DNA of 50,303 bases from Moritella sp. (GCF_013215705.1 NZ_JABSQR010000026.1:1-50303), one strand, 5' to 3'. Numbered from the stretch's first letter, positions 36,864 to 47,869 are shown. Notes: generated by a model from the sequence alone, not told the origin. Numbers and translations are program-made.

Positions 36864-36894
36864 AATTTTGCGGTAAAAAGAGCACCGCAAAATT
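36864..36894. repeat. 11-bp perfect inverted repeat just upstream of the rpsB -35 box
   Basis: AATTTTGCGGT (36864-36874) and ACCGCAAAATT (36884-36894) are exact reverse complements around a 9-nt centre. The right arm ends at the first base of the -35 hexamer. A second, mutually exclusive pairing AGCAC/GTGCT overlaps it. It could be an operator for rpsB or for the divergent map. Confidence 0.5.
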
Positions 36895-36922
36895 TGTGCT
36901 ATTTATCTAAATATGGTATAAA
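36894..36922 (+). promoter_or_regulatory. rpsB promoter with GC-rich discriminator
   Basis: -35 TTGTGC (36894-36899), a 17-bp spacer, -10 TATAAA (36917-36922), followed directly by GCGCGC. The discriminator suggests negative control by ppGpp and DksA. The expected start, near 36929, leaves a leader of about 207 nt. Confidence 0.78.
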
Positions 36923-36928
36923 GCGCGC

Positions 36929-37135
36929 AATGAATTTAGTAAATGTCAGTAACTGGTTATTTATTAAATCTCATACACATAAATTTATATAAATCACACA
37001 CACATCGTCACATTTGTCGGGGTGCTTTTATTTTGTTTGTTAATTGCCTGCTTTAGCTCGCTTTTAGTTAGAAATAAAGGTCGAAAAAATGGGATGTGTG
37101 GAGGCCTAACCCCATACAAATTTAAGGAATTTAAA
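36929..37135 (+). promoter_or_regulatory. rpsB 5' leader, probable S2 autoregulatory element
   Basis: The long untranslated leader contains GTCGGGGTGCTTTTATTTTG and, close to the start codon, ATGGG/CCCCAT arms enclosing TGTGTGGAGGCCTAAC. In gammaproteobacteria, ribosomal protein S2 represses rpsB-tsf through a conserved leader that includes such GGGG/CCCC elements. I match it from memory of this motif, not by covariance search. An in-frame ORF extends back through it but is not family-like. Confidence 0.7.
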
Positions 37136-37864
37136 ATGTCTACAGTATCAATGCGCGATATGCTACAAGCCGGTGTTCATTTCGGTCACCAAACTCGTTA
37201 CTGGAACCCTAAGATGAAGCAATACATCTTCGGTGCTCGTAGTAAAGTACATATCATCAACCTAGAGCAAACTGTTCCTCTATTCAACGACGCACTTGCT
37301 TTTATCAAGAACGTTGCGGACAAAAAAGGTAAAGTTCTTTTCGTTGGTACTAAAAAAGCTGCTGGTGAAACAATCAAAGAAGCTGCACTTTCATGTGACC
37401 AGTTCTACGTTGATCACCGTTGGTTAGGCGGAATGTTGACTAACTGGAAAACAGTTCGTCAATCAATCAAACGTCTTACTACTCTAGAAGCACAAGCACA
37501 AGACGGTACATTCGAGCAACTTACTAAGAAAGAAGCTCTAATGAACACACGTGAAATGATCAAACTAGAGAAAAGCCTTGGTGGTATTAAAACTATGGGC
37601 GGTTTACCTGATGTTCTTTTCGTAATCGATGCTGACCATGAGCACATCGCTATTAAAGAAGCTAACAACCTAGGTATCCCAGTAGTTGCTATCGTTGATA
37701 CTAACTCAAACCCAGACAACATTGATTTCGTTGTACCTGGTAACGATGATGCGATCCGTGCTATCAAACTTTACGCTGGTGCAGTAGCTTCATGTGTAAA
37801 TGAAGGCCGTAATCAAGACATCGCAGCACAAGCTGAAAGCGACTTCATCGAAGAAGCTAAATAA
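37136..37864 (+). CDS. rpsB: 30S ribosomal protein S2
   Basis: Small-subunit protein needed for late assembly and for S1 binding. The start is at [20 protein letters not shown], after an AAGGAA ribosome site, giving 242 aa, the family length. Signatures visible are [43 protein letters not shown], and [21 protein letters not shown]. First gene of the rpsB-tsf pair, with an attenuator-like terminator between them. Confidence 0.98.
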   Translation: MSTVSMRDMLQAGVHFGHQTRYWNPKMKQYIFGARSKVHIINLEQTVPLFNDALAFIKNVADKKGKVLFVGTKKAAGETIKEAALSCDQFYVDHRWLGGMLTNWKTVRQSIKRLTTLEAQAQDGTFEQLTKKEALMNTREMIKLEKSLGGIKTMGGLPDVLFVIDADHEHIAIKEANNLGIPVVAIVDTNSNPDNIDFVVPGNDDAIRAIKLYAGAVASCVNEGRNQDIAAQAESDFIEEAK

Positions 37865-37918
37865 TACAGCTTTTCGATTTAATCGATGCTCTTATTAACT
37901 AAGTGCACTATTTAGTTA

Positions 37919-37949
37919 ACAGGAGCCGTATGGCTCCTGTTTTTTTTTG
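37919..37949 (+). terminator. terminator or attenuator between rpsB and tsf
   Basis: A 9-bp perfect stem ACAGGAGCC/GGCTCCTGT with a 4-nt loop, followed by ten T's. It lies 25 bp before the tsf start. It would give more S2 than EF-Ts transcripts, an arrangement also seen in E. coli. Confidence 0.9.
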
Positions 37950-37973
37950 TATAAGAAATTGAGGAAATTACCC

Positions 37974-38852
37974 ATGGCAATTACTGCTGCAATGGTTAAA
38001 GAACTGCGCGAACGTACAGCTGCAGGCATGATGGATTGTAAGAAAGCTTTAGTTGAAGCTGAAGGCGATATGGAACTTGCAATCGAAAATATGCGCAAAT
38101 CAGGCGCTGTAAAAGCGGCTAAAAAAGCGGGCCGTATTGCTGCTGAAGGCGTTGTAAAAACTAAAATTGCTAACGGCGTTGCTGTTCTAGTTGAAATCAA
38201 CTCAGAAACAGATTTCGTAGCAAAAGATGTAAGCTTCCTAGCATTTGCTAACCAAGTTGTTGACGTTGCTCACGCGGGTGAATTTAACACTGCTGAAGCA
38301 CTACTAGCTGCTAAATATGACGCTGAATTAACAGTTGAAGAAGCGCGTGCTAACCTAATTTCTAAAATTGGCGAGAACATCAATGTTCGTCGTTCAGTTA
38401 TAGTTAAAGGTGATAACATGGCGTCTTACATACATGGCGGCACTATCGGTGTTGTTACTGTACTTAAAGGTGGCGATGAAGCATTAGCTAAGAAAATTGC
38501 TATGCACGTAGCAGCAGCTAAGCCTGAATTCGTTACACCTGGAGATGTGCCTGCATCTGTAGTTGAAAAAGAACGCGCTATCCAAGTTGAAATCGCTGTA
38601 AACAGTGGTAAGCCTCAAGAAATCGCTGAGAAAATGGTTGTTGGCCGTATGAAGAAATTCACTGGTGAAGTTAGCCTTACTGGTCAAGCTTTCATCATGG
38701 AGCCGTCAAAAACTGTTGGTCAACTTCTTAAAGAAGAAGGCGCAGAAGTTGTAACATTTATCCGCATCGAAGTGGGTGAAGGTATTGAGAAAGCGGAAGA
38801 TGATTTCGCCGCTGAAGTTGCAGCTACAGTAGCAGCAGCGAAAAAAGCATAA
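37974..38852 (+). CDS. tsf: elongation factor Ts
   Basis: Nucleotide-exchange factor for EF-Tu. I start at [20 protein letters not shown], 292 aa, with GAGG 9 nt upstream; an upstream in-frame GTG at 37947 lies in the terminator's T-run and is rejected. The N-terminal TDxM-type helix ([20 protein letters not shown]), the core with SETDFVAKD, and the C-terminal region [12 protein letters not shown] are all intact. Confidence 0.98.
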   Translation: MAITAAMVKELRERTAAGMMDCKKALVEAEGDMELAIENMRKSGAVKAAKKAGRIAAEGVVKTKIANGVAVLVEINSETDFVAKDVSFLAFANQVVDVAHAGEFNTAEALLAAKYDAELTVEEARANLISKIGENINVRRSVIVKGDNMASYIHGGTIGVVTVLKGGDEALAKKIAMHVAAAKPEFVTPGDVPASVVEKERAIQVEIAVNSGKPQEIAEKMVVGRMKKFTGEVSLTGQAFIMEPSKTVGQLLKEEGAEVVTFIRIEVGEGIEKAEDDFAAEVAATVAAAKKA

Positions 38853-38879
38853 TTTAATTATTGCTGAAGATTAATACAG

Positions 38880-38903
38880 ACCGCGGCTCAGGCTGCGGTT
38901 TTT
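38880..38903 (+). terminator. intrinsic terminator after tsf
   Basis: The stem ACCGCGGCT pairs with GGCTGCGGT, including two G-U pairs, and is followed by five T's. It lies 27 bp past the tsf stop and 26 bp before pyrH, so pyrH depends on read-through or its own promoter. Confidence 0.75.
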
Positions 38904-38928
38904 CCACAATTAGGATAAAGAGATCATT

Positions 38929-39666
38929 ATGACTACCAACCCGAAACCTGCATATCGTCGTATTTTATTAAAGCTTAGCGGTGAAGCGCTGATGGGAGAC
39001 GAGAATTTTGGTATTGACCCTAAAGTGCTGGACCGCATGGCACAAGAAATCAAAGAAATTGTTGAGTTAGGTGTTCAAGTTGGTTTGGTTATTGGTGGCG
39101 GAAACCTATTCCGTGGTGCAGGTCTGGCTGAAGCGGGGATGAACCGTGTAGTGGGCGATCACATGGGCATGTTAGCAACTGTGATGAATGGCTTAGCAAT
39201 GCGTGATGCACTTCACCGTGCTTATGTGAATGCTCGTTTAATGTCTGCAATTGAATTACGTGGCGTATGTGACAGCTATAACTGGGCTGAAGCAATTAGC
39301 TTATTAAAAACTGGCCGAGTAGTAATTTTCGCTGCGGGTACGGGTAACCCATTCTGTACAACGGATTCTGCTGCGTGTTTACGTGGTATCGAAATTGAAG
39401 CTGACATTGTATTGAAAGCAACAAAAGTTGACGGTGTATACTCGGAAGATCCAGTGAAAAACCCTGATGCTGAATTTTACGCTACTCTTGATTATCGTGA
39501 AGTTGTAGAAAAAGAACTTAAAATCATGGATTTATCTGCATTTACCATGGCGCGTGACCATGATTTACCGATGCGTGTATTTAACATGAATAAGCCAGGT
39601 GCTTTACGTCGTGTTATTATGGGTGAAGCTGAAGGCACATTGATTTCAAATCAAGCAAAGAAATAA
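38929..39666 (+). CDS. pyrH: UMP kinase
   Basis: Hexameric bacterial uridylate kinase that makes UDP from UMP and ATP; the family is activated by GTP and inhibited by UTP. The 245-aa protein has the amino-acid-kinase fold with [49 protein letters not shown] and [13 protein letters not shown]. It lies between tsf and frr, the universal order in gammaproteobacteria. Confidence 0.98.
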   Translation: MTTNPKPAYRRILLKLSGEALMGDENFGIDPKVLDRMAQEIKEIVELGVQVGLVIGGGNLFRGAGLAEAGMNRVVGDHMGMLATVMNGLAMRDALHRAYVNARLMSAIELRGVCDSYNWAEAISLLKTGRVVIFAAGTGNPFCTTDSAACLRGIEIEADIVLKATKVDGVYSEDPVKNPDAEFYATLDYREVVEKELKIMDLSAFTMARDHDLPMRVFNMNKPGALRRVIMGEAEGTLISNQAKK

Positions 39667-39708
39667 AACTGGATCTCAAATTCAGTAAATAAATACAATA
39701 GTTTAAAG

Positions 39709-39737
39709 TTTAGAGGGATTATAACAAGACCTCTAAA
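39709..39737 (+). repeat. 8-bp inverted repeat in the pyrH-frr gap
   Basis: TTTAGAGG (39709-39716) and CCTCTAAA (39730-39737) form a perfect 8-bp stem. No T-run follows, so it is a weak candidate for attenuation or mRNA processing. Confidence 0.35.
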
Positions 39738-39819
39738 TTGAATTGATTTACACTAAATAAGTAAATTCTCATCGATAAAGCAATGCTGACCATTGCTCGA
39801 CAAATTTAAGGAAGACGTT

Positions 39820-40377
39820 GTGATCAACGAAATTAAAGATGACGCTCAGGCCCGTATGGGCAAAAGTATCGACGCATTGAAAAGTCAACTATCTAAAGTT
39901 CGAACTGGCCGTGCACACCCAAGTATCCTAAACGGTATTACCGTTTCTTACTACGGAACTAATACACCACTTAACCAAATCGGTAACGTTGGTACTGAAG
40001 ATTCACGTACATTAAGCATTACTGTATTTGATGCAACAATGGTTAAAGCCGTAGAAAAAGCAATCATGATGTCTGATTTGGGTCTTAACCCACAGTCTGC
40101 TGGTACTAATATTCGTATTCCATTACCTGCACTTACTGAAGAACGTCGTAAGAGCTTAATTAAAGTTGTACGTGCTGATGCTGAACAAGGCCGTGTTGCT
40201 ATCCGTAACATCCGTCGTGATGCTAACGGTGATATCAAAGCACTACTAAAAGAAAAAGAAATCGGTGAAGATGATGATCGCCGTGCACAAGATGAGATCC
40301 AAAAAATGACTGATACCTGTATCAAGCAAATTGATACTATATTATCAGACAAAGAAAAAGACTTAATGGAAGTGTAA
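39820..40377 (+). CDS. frr: ribosome recycling factor
   Basis: Splits post-termination ribosomes together with EF-G. I start at the GTG of [13 protein letters not shown], giving 185 aa, the same as E. coli. An AAGGAAG ribosome site lies correctly spaced upstream; the longer TTG-initiated frame is rejected. Signatures include [50 protein letters not shown] and the tail [20 protein letters not shown]. Confidence 0.97.
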   Translation: MINEIKDDAQARMGKSIDALKSQLSKVRTGRAHPSILNGITVSYYGTNTPLNQIGNVGTEDSRTLSITVFDATMVKAVEKAIMMSDLGLNPQSAGTNIRIPLPALTEERRKSLIKVVRADAEQGRVAIRNIRRDANGDIKALLKEKEIGEDDDRRAQDEIQKMTDTCIKQIDTILSDKEKDLMEV

Positions 40378-40397
40378 TTTACTTTACGCTTTTTAAG

Positions 40398-40429
40398 ACG
40401 CCGTGTTTCGATACGGCGTTTTAATTTTT
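40398..40429 (+). terminator. intrinsic terminator after frr
   Basis: The stem ACGCCGT/ACGGCGT with an 8-nt loop, followed by TTTTAATTTTT. It lies 20 bp past the frr stop and just before uppS, so it is probably partial. Confidence 0.7.
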
Positions 40430-40437
40430 AATGGATA

Positions 40438-41217
40438 ATGATCGTAATGGTAAACTCAACTGAACTTGAAACGTTAGTTAATGACTCTAAACCTAAGCAC
40501 GTTGCTATCATCATGGATGGCAATGGTCGTTGGGCGCAGCAGCGTGGCAAAATGCGTGTTAAGGGCCACCACGAAGGTGTTAAGTCTGTTCGTCAAGTTG
40601 TGAGTAGTGCATTAGCAATCGGGATCGAGTCGTTAACGTTATTTGCGTTTAGTAGCGAAAACTGGCGTCGCCCGGAAGCGGAAGTTAGTATGTTAATGAA
40701 ATTATTCATGACAGTGTTAACGCGAGAAGTTAAAAAGCTGCATAAGAATCAAATTCGCCTAAAAATTATTGGTGATGTCTCTGCATTTAGTTCTGCCATT
40801 CAAACCAAGATTTCTGAAGCTGAAGCGTTAACGTGTAATAACACCAAACTAACGCTCAATATCGCGGCCAACTATGGCGGTCAATCTGATATAGCAAATG
40901 CCGCTAAACAGATTGCTATCGCGGTTCAAAGCGGTGAAATAAGCTTAGATCAAATTGATGATAAAATGCTGGGGCAACATATTGCTATGGCAGAACAGCC
41001 AGCCGTCGATTTGATGATCCGTACTGGTGGCGATCACCGAATTAGTAACTTTTTGCTGTGGCAGTTAGCTTATGCAGAATTATATTTCACTGACATCCTA
41101 TGGCCAGATTTCGACAATATTGCCTTTGAAGATGCTATTTTTAATTTTGTGAATCGAGAACGTCGTTTTGGCGGCACTGGCGAACAGGTCAGAGCTATTT
41201 TAATAAAGCAGCAATAA
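40438..41217 (+). CDS. uppS: undecaprenyl diphosphate synthase
   Basis: Cis-prenyltransferase that makes the C55 carrier lipid for peptidoglycan and LPS. About 259 aa (E. coli 253). The start may be this ATG or one three codons later. Signatures: [17 protein letters not shown] with the catalytic Asp, [19 protein letters not shown], and [27 protein letters not shown]. Here it precedes cdsA and dxr, the vibrio-type order, whereas E. coli has frr-dxr-uppS-cdsA. Confidence 0.97.
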   Translation: MIVMVNSTELETLVNDSKPKHVAIIMDGNGRWAQQRGKMRVKGHHEGVKSVRQVVSSALAIGIESLTLFAFSSENWRRPEAEVSMLMKLFMTVLTREVKKLHKNQIRLKIIGDVSAFSSAIQTKISEAEALTCNNTKLTLNIAANYGGQSDIANAAKQIAIAVQSGEISLDQIDDKMLGQHIAMAEQPAVDLMIRTGGDHRISNFLLWQLAYAELYFTDILWPDFDNIAFEDAIFNFVNRERRFGGTGEQVRAILIKQQ

Positions 41218-41230
41218 ATACATATAAATA

Positions 41231-41260
41231 AACGCTTAGATAGAATTCTGGGCGTTTTTT
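41231..41260 (+). terminator. intrinsic terminator or attenuator after uppS
   Basis: The stem AACGCTTAG pairs with CTGGGCGTT, with two G-U pairs, around an 8-nt loop, and six T's follow. It stands only 17 bp before the cdsA start codon. Confidence 0.7.
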
Positions 41261-41276
41261 AATAGGAGCACAACTT

Positions 41277-42173
41277 TTGCTTAAGCAACGAATTACCACC
41301 GCATTAATTTTAGCGCCATTAGCGCTTGCAGCTATCTTTCTGTTACCTCTACAGTGGTTTGCGCTTGCCATCGCGGGGGTGTTTATCTTAGCCACCAAAG
41401 AGTGGGCGGTATTGGTCGATAAACATAACAGTAAATTACCGAATGCGCTCATTGTGGGCTTCTCACTTATTCTGGGTGCGACATTATTAGTTATTCCACC
41501 CGATGTGCGTAATATCTGGCACGTCAGTAATGGCGAAATAGTATTGGTACCGTTAGTCAGTGGTATTTTAGTTGTTGGGGCTGTGTGGTGGTTAATTTGT
41601 GCTGCGTTAGTGGCTACGTATCCAAACAGTGCCAAAGCATGGACTAAAAATACCCTGGTGAAAGTTGTCCTTGGTCTGGTGACCTTGGTGCCGTTTTTCT
41701 GGGCGATGTTAGCTCTACGCTCTTATGATTATGCCCACGACCAGCTGTCGGGTGCATGGTTAGTCATGCTAGTGATGTTCTTAGTATGGGGCGCTGATTC
41801 GGGTGCTTACTTTATCGGTAAAAAATTCGGCAAGAACAAACTGGCGCCAAAAGTGAGCCCTGGTAAAACGCGCGAAGGCTTTTTTGGTGGTATTGTGGTA
41901 TCAATGATTATTGCGCTAATTGCTGCAGTTGTGATGGCCGTTTTACCTTCAGGGGAACTTGATAGCAGTAAGCTTGTCATAGTCCTGTTCACGTGTTTTG
42001 TTACGTCAATTTCATCAACATTAGGTGATCTTAACGAGAGTATGTTCAAACGTGAAGCGGGTGTAAAAGACAGTGGTACCTTATTACCCGGTCACGGTGG
42101 TATTCTTGACCGCATTGATAGCTTGACGGCTGCATTACCGGTATTTGCTGTTATTTACTTAGTTTGTTTTTAA
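41277..42173 (+). CDS. cdsA: phosphatidate cytidylyltransferase
   Basis: Makes CDP-diacylglycerol, the branch-point precursor of phospholipids. A 298-aa inner-membrane protein with several hydrophobic helices. It starts at a TTG codon with AGGAG 8 nt upstream; E. coli cdsA also starts with a non-ATG codon. Family signatures are SPGKTREGFFGG and the full CDS signature FKREAGVKDSGTLLPGHGG, ending ILDRIDSL. Followed 12 bp later by dxr. Confidence 0.96.
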   Translation: MLKQRITTALILAPLALAAIFLLPLQWFALAIAGVFILATKEWAVLVDKHNSKLPNALIVGFSLILGATLLVIPPDVRNIWHVSNGEIVLVPLVSGILVVGAVWWLICAALVATYPNSAKAWTKNTLVKVVLGLVTLVPFFWAMLALRSYDYAHDQLSGAWLVMLVMFLVWGADSGAYFIGKKFGKNKLAPKVSPGKTREGFFGGIVVSMIIALIAAVVMAVLPSGELDSSKLVIVLFTCFVTSISSTLGDLNESMFKREAGVKDSGTLLPGHGGILDRIDSLTAALPVFAVIYLVCF

Positions 42174-42185
42174 AGGAGCGTTATT

Positions 42186-43382
42186 GTGATTGGATTAACG
42201 ATACTGGGTGCTACTGGCTCAATTGGTAAAAGTACCCTTGCAGTTATTCGTCAAAATCCTGAACGCTTTCGGATCCAGGCTTTAACCGCTAATCGCAATG
42301 TTGCTGAGATGCTGGCGCAATGTTTAGAATTTAAACCTTGCTATGCGGTGATGCTCAATGACGTTGCGGCAGCTGCGTTGGCGCAACAACTAAAATCACT
42401 TAACTGTGCTACGGAAGTGCTGTCTGGCATGGACGCGTTATGTCAGGTTGCCGCGCTTGATAACACTGACATGGTGATGGCTGCTATTGTTGGTGCCGCA
42501 GGGCTTATGCCAACCTTAGCCGCCGTTCGTGCCGGGAAACGTATTCTGCTTGCCAATAAAGAAGCGCTAATAATGTCTGGCGCATTATTTATGGAAGAAG
42601 TAAAAGCCAGTGGTGCTGAATTATTACCGATCGATAGCGAACACAATGCAATTTTCCAAGCTATGCCGCTGGCGGTACAAACTAACCTGGGTTTTTGTGA
42701 TCTGGTTGCAGAGGGCATAAGTAAGATCTTATTAACCGGTTCTGGTGGTCCATTCCGTTATAGCGAGATTGCTGATTTAGCTGCGGTTACACCAGCACAA
42801 GCTTGTGCACATCCGAATTGGTCAATGGGTCAGAAGATCTCCGTTGACTCCGCCACCATGATGAATAAAGGCTTAGAATATATTGAAGCTAAGTGGTTAT
42901 TTAATGCTGACGAAGCGCAGATCCAAGTTGTTATTCATCCCCAGTCTGTTATCCACTCTATGGTGCAATATACAGATGGTTCGGTAATCGCACAAATGGG
43001 TGAACCAAATATGTGCACCCCAATTGCCCATGCTATGGCTTATCCGCAGCGTATTCCTTCCAGTGTTAAACCTCTCGATTTTTTCGAAATGGGTGAATTG
43101 ACCTTCTTGAAACCTGATTATGCGCGTTACCCTTGTTTAAAATTAGCCATTGATGCTTGTTATCAAGGCCAAGCGGCCACGACAACATTAAATGCAGCAA
43201 ATGAAATGGCGGTAGACGCTTTCTTAACTGGGCAGATTGGTTTCACCGATATTGCCCGTGTAAACTGTACCGCCTTAGATGGGATGACTGTTTCTGAACC
43301 TGATAATATTGATGCATTGGTTGATATCGATGCAATGGCGCGAATCGACGCACAACAAATAATAAACAGAGTAGCAAAATGA
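42186..43382 (+). CDS. dxr: 1-deoxy-D-xylulose 5-phosphate reductoisomerase
   Basis: Converts DXP to methylerythritol 4-phosphate with NADPH, the second MEP step; ispE acts later in this pathway. The 398-aa protein has NADPH-binding [23 protein letters not shown], the metal and substrate motif [11 protein letters not shown], and TGSGGPFR. It begins with GTG after AAAGGAG. Its last codons overlap the start of rseP by 4 bp (ATGA), indicating translational coupling. Confidence 0.97.
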   Translation: MIGLTILGATGSIGKSTLAVIRQNPERFRIQALTANRNVAEMLAQCLEFKPCYAVMLNDVAAAALAQQLKSLNCATEVLSGMDALCQVAALDNTDMVMAAIVGAAGLMPTLAAVRAGKRILLANKEALIMSGALFMEEVKASGAELLPIDSEHNAIFQAMPLAVQTNLGFCDLVAEGISKILLTGSGGPFRYSEIADLAAVTPAQACAHPNWSMGQKISVDSATMMNKGLEYIEAKWLFNADEAQIQVVIHPQSVIHSMVQYTDGSVIAQMGEPNMCTPIAHAMAYPQRIPSSVKPLDFFEMGELTFLKPDYARYPCLKLAIDACYQGQAATTTLNAANEMAVDAFLTGQIGFTDIARVNCTALDGMTVSEPDNIDALVDIDAMARIDAQQIINRVAK

Positions 43383-44734
43383 TATCGTCTTTATGGAATT
43401 TAGGTGCATTTATTGTTGCACTGGGTATTTTAGTTGCTATACACGAATTTGGTCACTTTTGGGTAGCGCGTCGCTGTGGTGTTAAGGTATTACGCTTCTC
43501 GATTGGTTTTGGTAAAACGATATGGATGCGCACGGGTAAAGATGGCACCGAATATGTGATCGCAATGATCCCGCTTGGTGGCTTTGTTAAGATGCTCGAT
43601 GAGCGTGTTGATGACGTACCTGAAGCATTAAAATCACAATCATTTAATCGTAAACCTGTGCTAGCGAGGATCGCTATTGTTGCCGCTGGGCCGTTAGCAA
43701 ACTTCGCGTTAGCGATTGTGGCGTTTTGGCTTATGTTCATGATTGGCGTGCCGAGTGTAAAACCGGTGATTGGTGAAGTTGCTCCGCATTCTGTTATGGC
43801 AAAGGCGGGGGTGACCAATAAAGCGATTATCACCGCGATTGATGGACAAGCAGTTCAAGATTGGAATGATGTTAGTCTTAAATTAATTGAACACATGGGC
43901 GAGCCTTCGATGGCGATGCAGTTATATCTTGAGGACACTAACTACACTGTATCTCGACAAGTTGATTTACGGGATTGGCAATTTGATCCGGAACGTGAAT
44001 CACCGATTAGTAGTATGGGGTTAACGCCTTATCGACCAGCTGTGAGTCAAGAGTTAGCGGAAGTCATTAAAGGCAGTGCGGGCGAAAAAGCGGGTCTATT
44101 AGCGGGTGATAAAATCATTGCCGTTGAGCAGCAAGCTATTGATGATTGGTCTGTGTTAGTTGCCATAATCCAGCAAAGCCCTGATCAAGTGTTAGCTGTC
44201 ACTATCCTTCGCAATGGTCAACAGTTAGCATTAAATGTGATACCAACAGGCAAACCTGGCCCCGATGGTGTGTTAAAAGGCTATTTAGGGGTTGCGCCTG
44301 TTGTAGCCAGTTACCCCGAAAATTATCTTGTTGATATTCAATATGGTATTCTAGATTCGGTACACCAGTCTGTGGCGCGAACTTGGCAGCTTACTGCGCT
44401 GACATTTAAGATGATTGGTCGTTTAGTGACCGGTGAACTTTCGCTGAATAACTTAAGTGGACCGATTTCTATTGCCAAGAGTGCTGGTGCTAGTGCTGAT
44501 TATGGCTTGGTTTATTTCTTAGGTTTCCTTGCCTTGATTAGTATTAATTTAGGTTTAATGAATTTAATGCCACTGCCTGTACTGGATGGTGGCCATCTAG
44601 TGTATTACACATTTGAATTGATCACAGGTCGACCTGTATCTGAAAAGATCCAAGAAGTCGGTTTTAAAATTGGTTCAGTCATGATTATGCTATTAACGGG
44701 ACTTGCCTTATTTAATGACTTTGCTCGTTTATAA
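43379..44734 (+). CDS. rseP: site-2 regulated intramembrane protease RseP
   Basis: Cuts anti-sigma factor RseA in the membrane after DegS, releasing sigma-E. 451 aa. Zinc ligands are in HEFGH at 22-26 of the first helix and Asp403 in LDGG of [11 protein letters not shown]. Two PDZ-like domains lie between, at roughly 125-310. It sits immediately upstream of bamA, an arrangement that ties the envelope-stress protease to the assembly machine it monitors. Confidence 0.96.
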   Translation: MISSLWNLGAFIVALGILVAIHEFGHFWVARRCGVKVLRFSIGFGKTIWMRTGKDGTEYVIAMIPLGGFVKMLDERVDDVPEALKSQSFNRKPVLARIAIVAAGPLANFALAIVAFWLMFMIGVPSVKPVIGEVAPHSVMAKAGVTNKAIITAIDGQAVQDWNDVSLKLIEHMGEPSMAMQLYLEDTNYTVSRQVDLRDWQFDPERESPISSMGLTPYRPAVSQELAEVIKGSAGEKAGLLAGDKIIAVEQQAIDDWSVLVAIIQQSPDQVLAVTILRNGQQLALNVIPTGKPGPDGVLKGYLGVAPVVASYPENYLVDIQYGILDSVHQSVARTWQLTALTFKMIGRLVTGELSLNNLSGPISIAKSAGASADYGLVYFLGFLALISINLGLMNLMPLPVLDGGHLVYYTFELITGRPVSEKIQEVGFKIGSVMIMLLTGLALFNDFARL

Positions 44735-44770
44735 GTCATTGAATTGCGTTTTAGGGATTATTTACTCAGA

Positions 44771-47227
44771 ATGATAATAAATAAATATTTAGTTGGCGTA
44801 CTATTTTCAAGTGCTTGCTTATTTACCAGTACGGCAGCAACTGCAGCTGTAAATAACTTCATTATTGAAGATATTCAAGTCGAGGGCTTACAACGTGTCA
44901 CGCTAGGTGCGGCATTATTGAATATCCCATTGCGAGAAGGCGATAGCGTCAGTAGCCGAGATACCGCGTTAGCTGTAAAAAAACTCTACGCATCAGGTAA
45001 TTTTGATGATATTGAATTGTATCGTGACGGTGCGACGCTCGTCTTTAAAGTAACTGAATTACCGACTATTAGTAGTATTGAGTTTGTGGGTAATGAAGCG
45101 ATCCCTGAAGAACAATTACAAGAAAGCCTTAGTTCATCCGGTATTCGTGTTGGTGAGCCTATCGATCGTACTATTATTCGTTCTGTCGAGCAGGGGTTGC
45201 AAGAATTCTATTATGGTGCGGGTCGTTACAGTGCGCAAATTAACACCATTATGACCCCTTTACCACGTAACCGTATTGACATTAAATTTAGTTTTGTTGA
45301 AGGTAAATCAGCGGAAATTAAACAACTTAATATCTTAGGTAACACCGTTTATTCTACGACAGAATTGAAGCGATTATTTGAGCTGAGTGATGTTGTGCCT
45401 TGGTGGAATTTTATGGCTGATCAGCAGTATCAAAAACAGCTGCTCGCTGGTGATTTAGAAAAACTACGTAGTCATTATGTTGATAACGGTTATATCCGCT
45501 TTAAAACGGAGTCAACACAAGTATCAATGACGCCAGATAAACAAGGTATTTATATCACCCTTAAAGTGAATGAAGGTGCGCAATATAAGCTGGGTAATAT
45601 TATCTTAACGGGTGACCTACTAGACAAAGAACAAGCGTTACGTGGTTTATTAGCACTTAACTCTGGTGAGTTATACAGCGGTGCAAGTGTAACGGCAACG
45701 GAAGAAAGTCTCAGTCGTTATTTAAGTCGTTTTGGTTACGCTTATCCAAAAGTATCTACTTATCCAGAAATCAATGACGAAAAACATACCGTTAACCTCA
45801 CCATTGCTGTTGAGCCGGGTCCACGAATTTATGTACGTCGTATTAACTTTGCCGGTAATGACGTCACTAAAGATGAAGTATTACGTCGCGAAATGCGTCA
45901 AATGGAAGGTACTTGGTTATCTAACCGCTTAATTGACCGTTCTAAAGTTCGTCTAAATCAGCTTGGTTTCTTTGAAACAGTCAATACCAATACGGTACGA
46001 GTACCCGGTGAGATGGACGTGGTTGACGTTAATGTGCAAGTGAAAGAACAGCCTGCCGGTTCATTTAATGCAGGTATTGGTTATGGTTCAGAGTCCGGGT
46101 TAAGTTTAAATGCCGGTATACAACAGGATAACTTTTTTGGTACAGGTAACAAAGCGGGTATTAGTGTCAGTACTAATGACTACTCGACAAATGCCAGCTT
46201 AAATTATACCGACCCATATTTTACGGTTGATGGCGTGAGCTTCGGCGGTAAGGTTTACTTCACGGATTTTGAAGCATCAGAAGCGGATATTGTTGATTAT
46301 AACAACCGTACTTATGGTATATCGGGGTCCTTAGGCTTTCCGGTCAACGAAAATAATACCTTAAGTTTTAGCTTAGGTTATGAGTGGAATAAGATCTCGC
46401 AAACTACGACGTATGCTCAAACAGAGCTCTTTTGGAACATTTATGATGAGCAGCGTGATACGGATGGTAACTTTGTGGTATTCCAGGGCTTTGATGTGTC
46501 AGCGTCTTGGCGCCGCCGTACCTTAAACCGCGGAGTATTTGCGACATCGGGTTCAGAACAAAAAGCGAACTTTACCATGACGGTACCGGGTTCGGATGTA
46601 CAGTATTTTAAAATGAGTTTTGATAACAAATATTATGTACCGTTATCAAGCAATCACCGTTGGTCAATATTGATGCGTGGCCGCGTAGCTTACGGTAATG
46701 GTTATGGTAAAACAGACGGTGGCAGTGATCATATCTTACCGTTTTATGAAAACTATTATGCCGGTGGTTTCTACTCAGTGCGTGGTTTTAACAGCAATAC
46801 CATTAGTCCAAAAGGTATACAGACGACCCCAGGTACAGGTAATAATAGCGGTAATGAAAAATATGTAACAACGGACTCTTCCGTTGGTGGTAATGCCTTA
46901 GCAACAGCCAGTTTGGAACTTATTTTCCCAACACCATTTTTAAGTGAAGAATATGCCAACCTAGTGCGTACTACAGTGTTTGTTGATGCGGGTTCAGTAT
47001 GGGATACTGAATTTAATTCAAGTGACTATCGAAGTGAAGACTGTGAGAAAGGTTGTGAATACTTTGGCGATTATTCTGATCCTGCGCGATTACGTGCTTC
47101 TGTGGGCGTTAGTTTGCAGTGGTTATCACCAATGGGGCCGTTAGTATTCTCACTGGCCACGCCATTGAAAGAGTACCAAGGCGATAGAACCGAAGTCTTT
47201 ACTTTTAATATCGGTACCACTTTCTAA
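44771..47227 (+). CDS. bamA: outer-membrane protein assembly factor BamA
   Basis: Central subunit of the BAM complex, which inserts beta-barrel proteins. I start at [18 protein letters not shown], 818 aa, because it yields a clean signal peptide ending near TAATA; an upstream TTG at 44744 is unconvincing. Five POTRA domains (about residues 25-425) precede a 16-stranded barrel. The L6-loop signature VRGF is visible in [11 protein letters not shown], and the protein ends GTTF with a terminal Phe. The ribosome site is weak, with GGGA 14 nt upstream. Confidence 0.95.
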   Translation: MIINKYLVGVLFSSACLFTSTAATAAVNNFIIEDIQVEGLQRVTLGAALLNIPLREGDSVSSRDTALAVKKLYASGNFDDIELYRDGATLVFKVTELPTISSIEFVGNEAIPEEQLQESLSSSGIRVGEPIDRTIIRSVEQGLQEFYYGAGRYSAQINTIMTPLPRNRIDIKFSFVEGKSAEIKQLNILGNTVYSTTELKRLFELSDVVPWWNFMADQQYQKQLLAGDLEKLRSHYVDNGYIRFKTESTQVSMTPDKQGIYITLKVNEGAQYKLGNIILTGDLLDKEQALRGLLALNSGELYSGASVTATEESLSRYLSRFGYAYPKVSTYPEINDEKHTVNLTIAVEPGPRIYVRRINFAGNDVTKDEVLRREMRQMEGTWLSNRLIDRSKVRLNQLGFFETVNTNTVRVPGEMDVVDVNVQVKEQPAGSFNAGIGYGSESGLSLNAGIQQDNFFGTGNKAGISVSTNDYSTNASLNYTDPYFTVDGVSFGGKVYFTDFEASEADIVDYNNRTYGISGSLGFPVNENNTLSFSLGYEWNKISQTTTYAQTELFWNIYDEQRDTDGNFVVFQGFDVSASWRRRTLNRGVFATSGSEQKANFTMTVPGSDVQYFKMSFDNKYYVPLSSNHRWSILMRGRVAYGNGYGKTDGGSDHILPFYENYYAGGFYSVRGFNSNTISPKGIQTTPGTGNNSGNEKYVTTDSSVGGNALATASLELIFPTPFLSEEYANLVRTTVFVDAGSVWDTEFNSSDYRSEDCEKGCEYFGDYSDPARLRASVGVSLQWLSPMGPLVFSLATPLKEYQGDRTEVFTFNIGTTF

Positions 47228-47248
47228 GCTAACTCATATTGATAAAGT

Positions 47249-47277
47249 GCGTACTTTCAGCACTGAAAGTACGCTTT
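47249..47277 (+). repeat. 12-bp perfect inverted repeat between bamA and skp
   Basis: GCGTACTTTCAG and CTGAAAGTACGC are separated by 2 nt, giving an 11-bp RNA hairpin, but only three T's follow. It may act as a processing or stability element rather than a full terminator. Confidence 0.5.
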
Positions 47278-47303
47278 AAATTGAAAATTCACTAGGGACT
47301 AAA

Positions 47304-47801
47304 ATGAAAAAATTTATTAAAGCAACGGCATTGGCACTCACTCTAGGTGCATCATTTACTGCAAGTGCAGCGGGATATGCGGTTGTTGATGCAGGTAAGA
47401 TCTTACAACAATTACCACAACGTGAAGCGATTGGTAAACGTTTAAACGAAGAATTCCAAGTGCGAGCTATCGAACTGAATAAATTACAAAAAGAGTTAGT
47501 ATCATTAAACGAAAAGCGTCAACGCGATGCGGCATTAATGACCTCACAAGAACAAACTAAACTGGTTCGTAAATTAGAAGAGTTAAATGCGCAGCTAAAA
47601 TTAAAAGGTAGAGCATTTAAAGAAGATCAGCAGCGTCGTGGTCAAGAAGAAAATAACAAGTTGTTAGTATTATTACAAAGCGCGATTGAAACAGTTTCTA
47701 AGCGTGAAGGTTATGATCTTGTGTTCACTAAACAAGCCGTGTTATTTGTCGATCCAAAATTAGATATCTCTGACAAAATAATACAAGAATTAAGCAAGTA
47801 A
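47304..47801 (+). CDS. skp: periplasmic chaperone Skp (OmpH)
   Basis: Trimeric periplasmic chaperone that delivers unfolded outer-membrane proteins to BamA. 165 aa with a signal peptide (MKKFIKATALALTLGASFTASA). The mature part starts AGYAVVDAGKILQQLPQREA and has long charged tentacle helices (LNKLQKELVSLNEKRQRDA). E. coli Skp is 161 aa. It lies between bamA and lpxD, as usual; an inverted repeat upstream may tune its expression. Confidence 0.95.
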   Translation: MKKFIKATALALTLGASFTASAAGYAVVDAGKILQQLPQREAIGKRLNEEFQVRAIELNKLQKELVSLNEKRQRDAALMTSQEQTKLVRKLEELNAQLKLKGRAFKEDQQRRGQEENNKLLVLLQSAIETVSKREGYDLVFTKQAVLFVDPKLDISDKIIQELSK

Positions 47802-47869
47802 TTATATTTTACAGCGCAACAAATGTAGTAAAATAGCAGCAGAATTTTTATTGAATAGAAAGGTTTCAC

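Noticed and set aside
37022-37135. N-terminal extension of rpsB with a hydrophobic segment
   Set aside because: It translates the structured S2 leader; all S2 proteins begin near [10 protein letters not shown] and the ribosome site AAGGAA fits that start.
39951-40352. A 133-codon minus-strand ORF opposite frr
   Set aside because: Serine- and arginine-rich composition typical of the reverse frame of a conserved gene; no ribosome site or domain.
41195-41635. A 146-codon minus-strand ORF across the uppS-cdsA junction
   Set aside because: Antisense to conserved genes and crossing a terminator; no recognisable domain.
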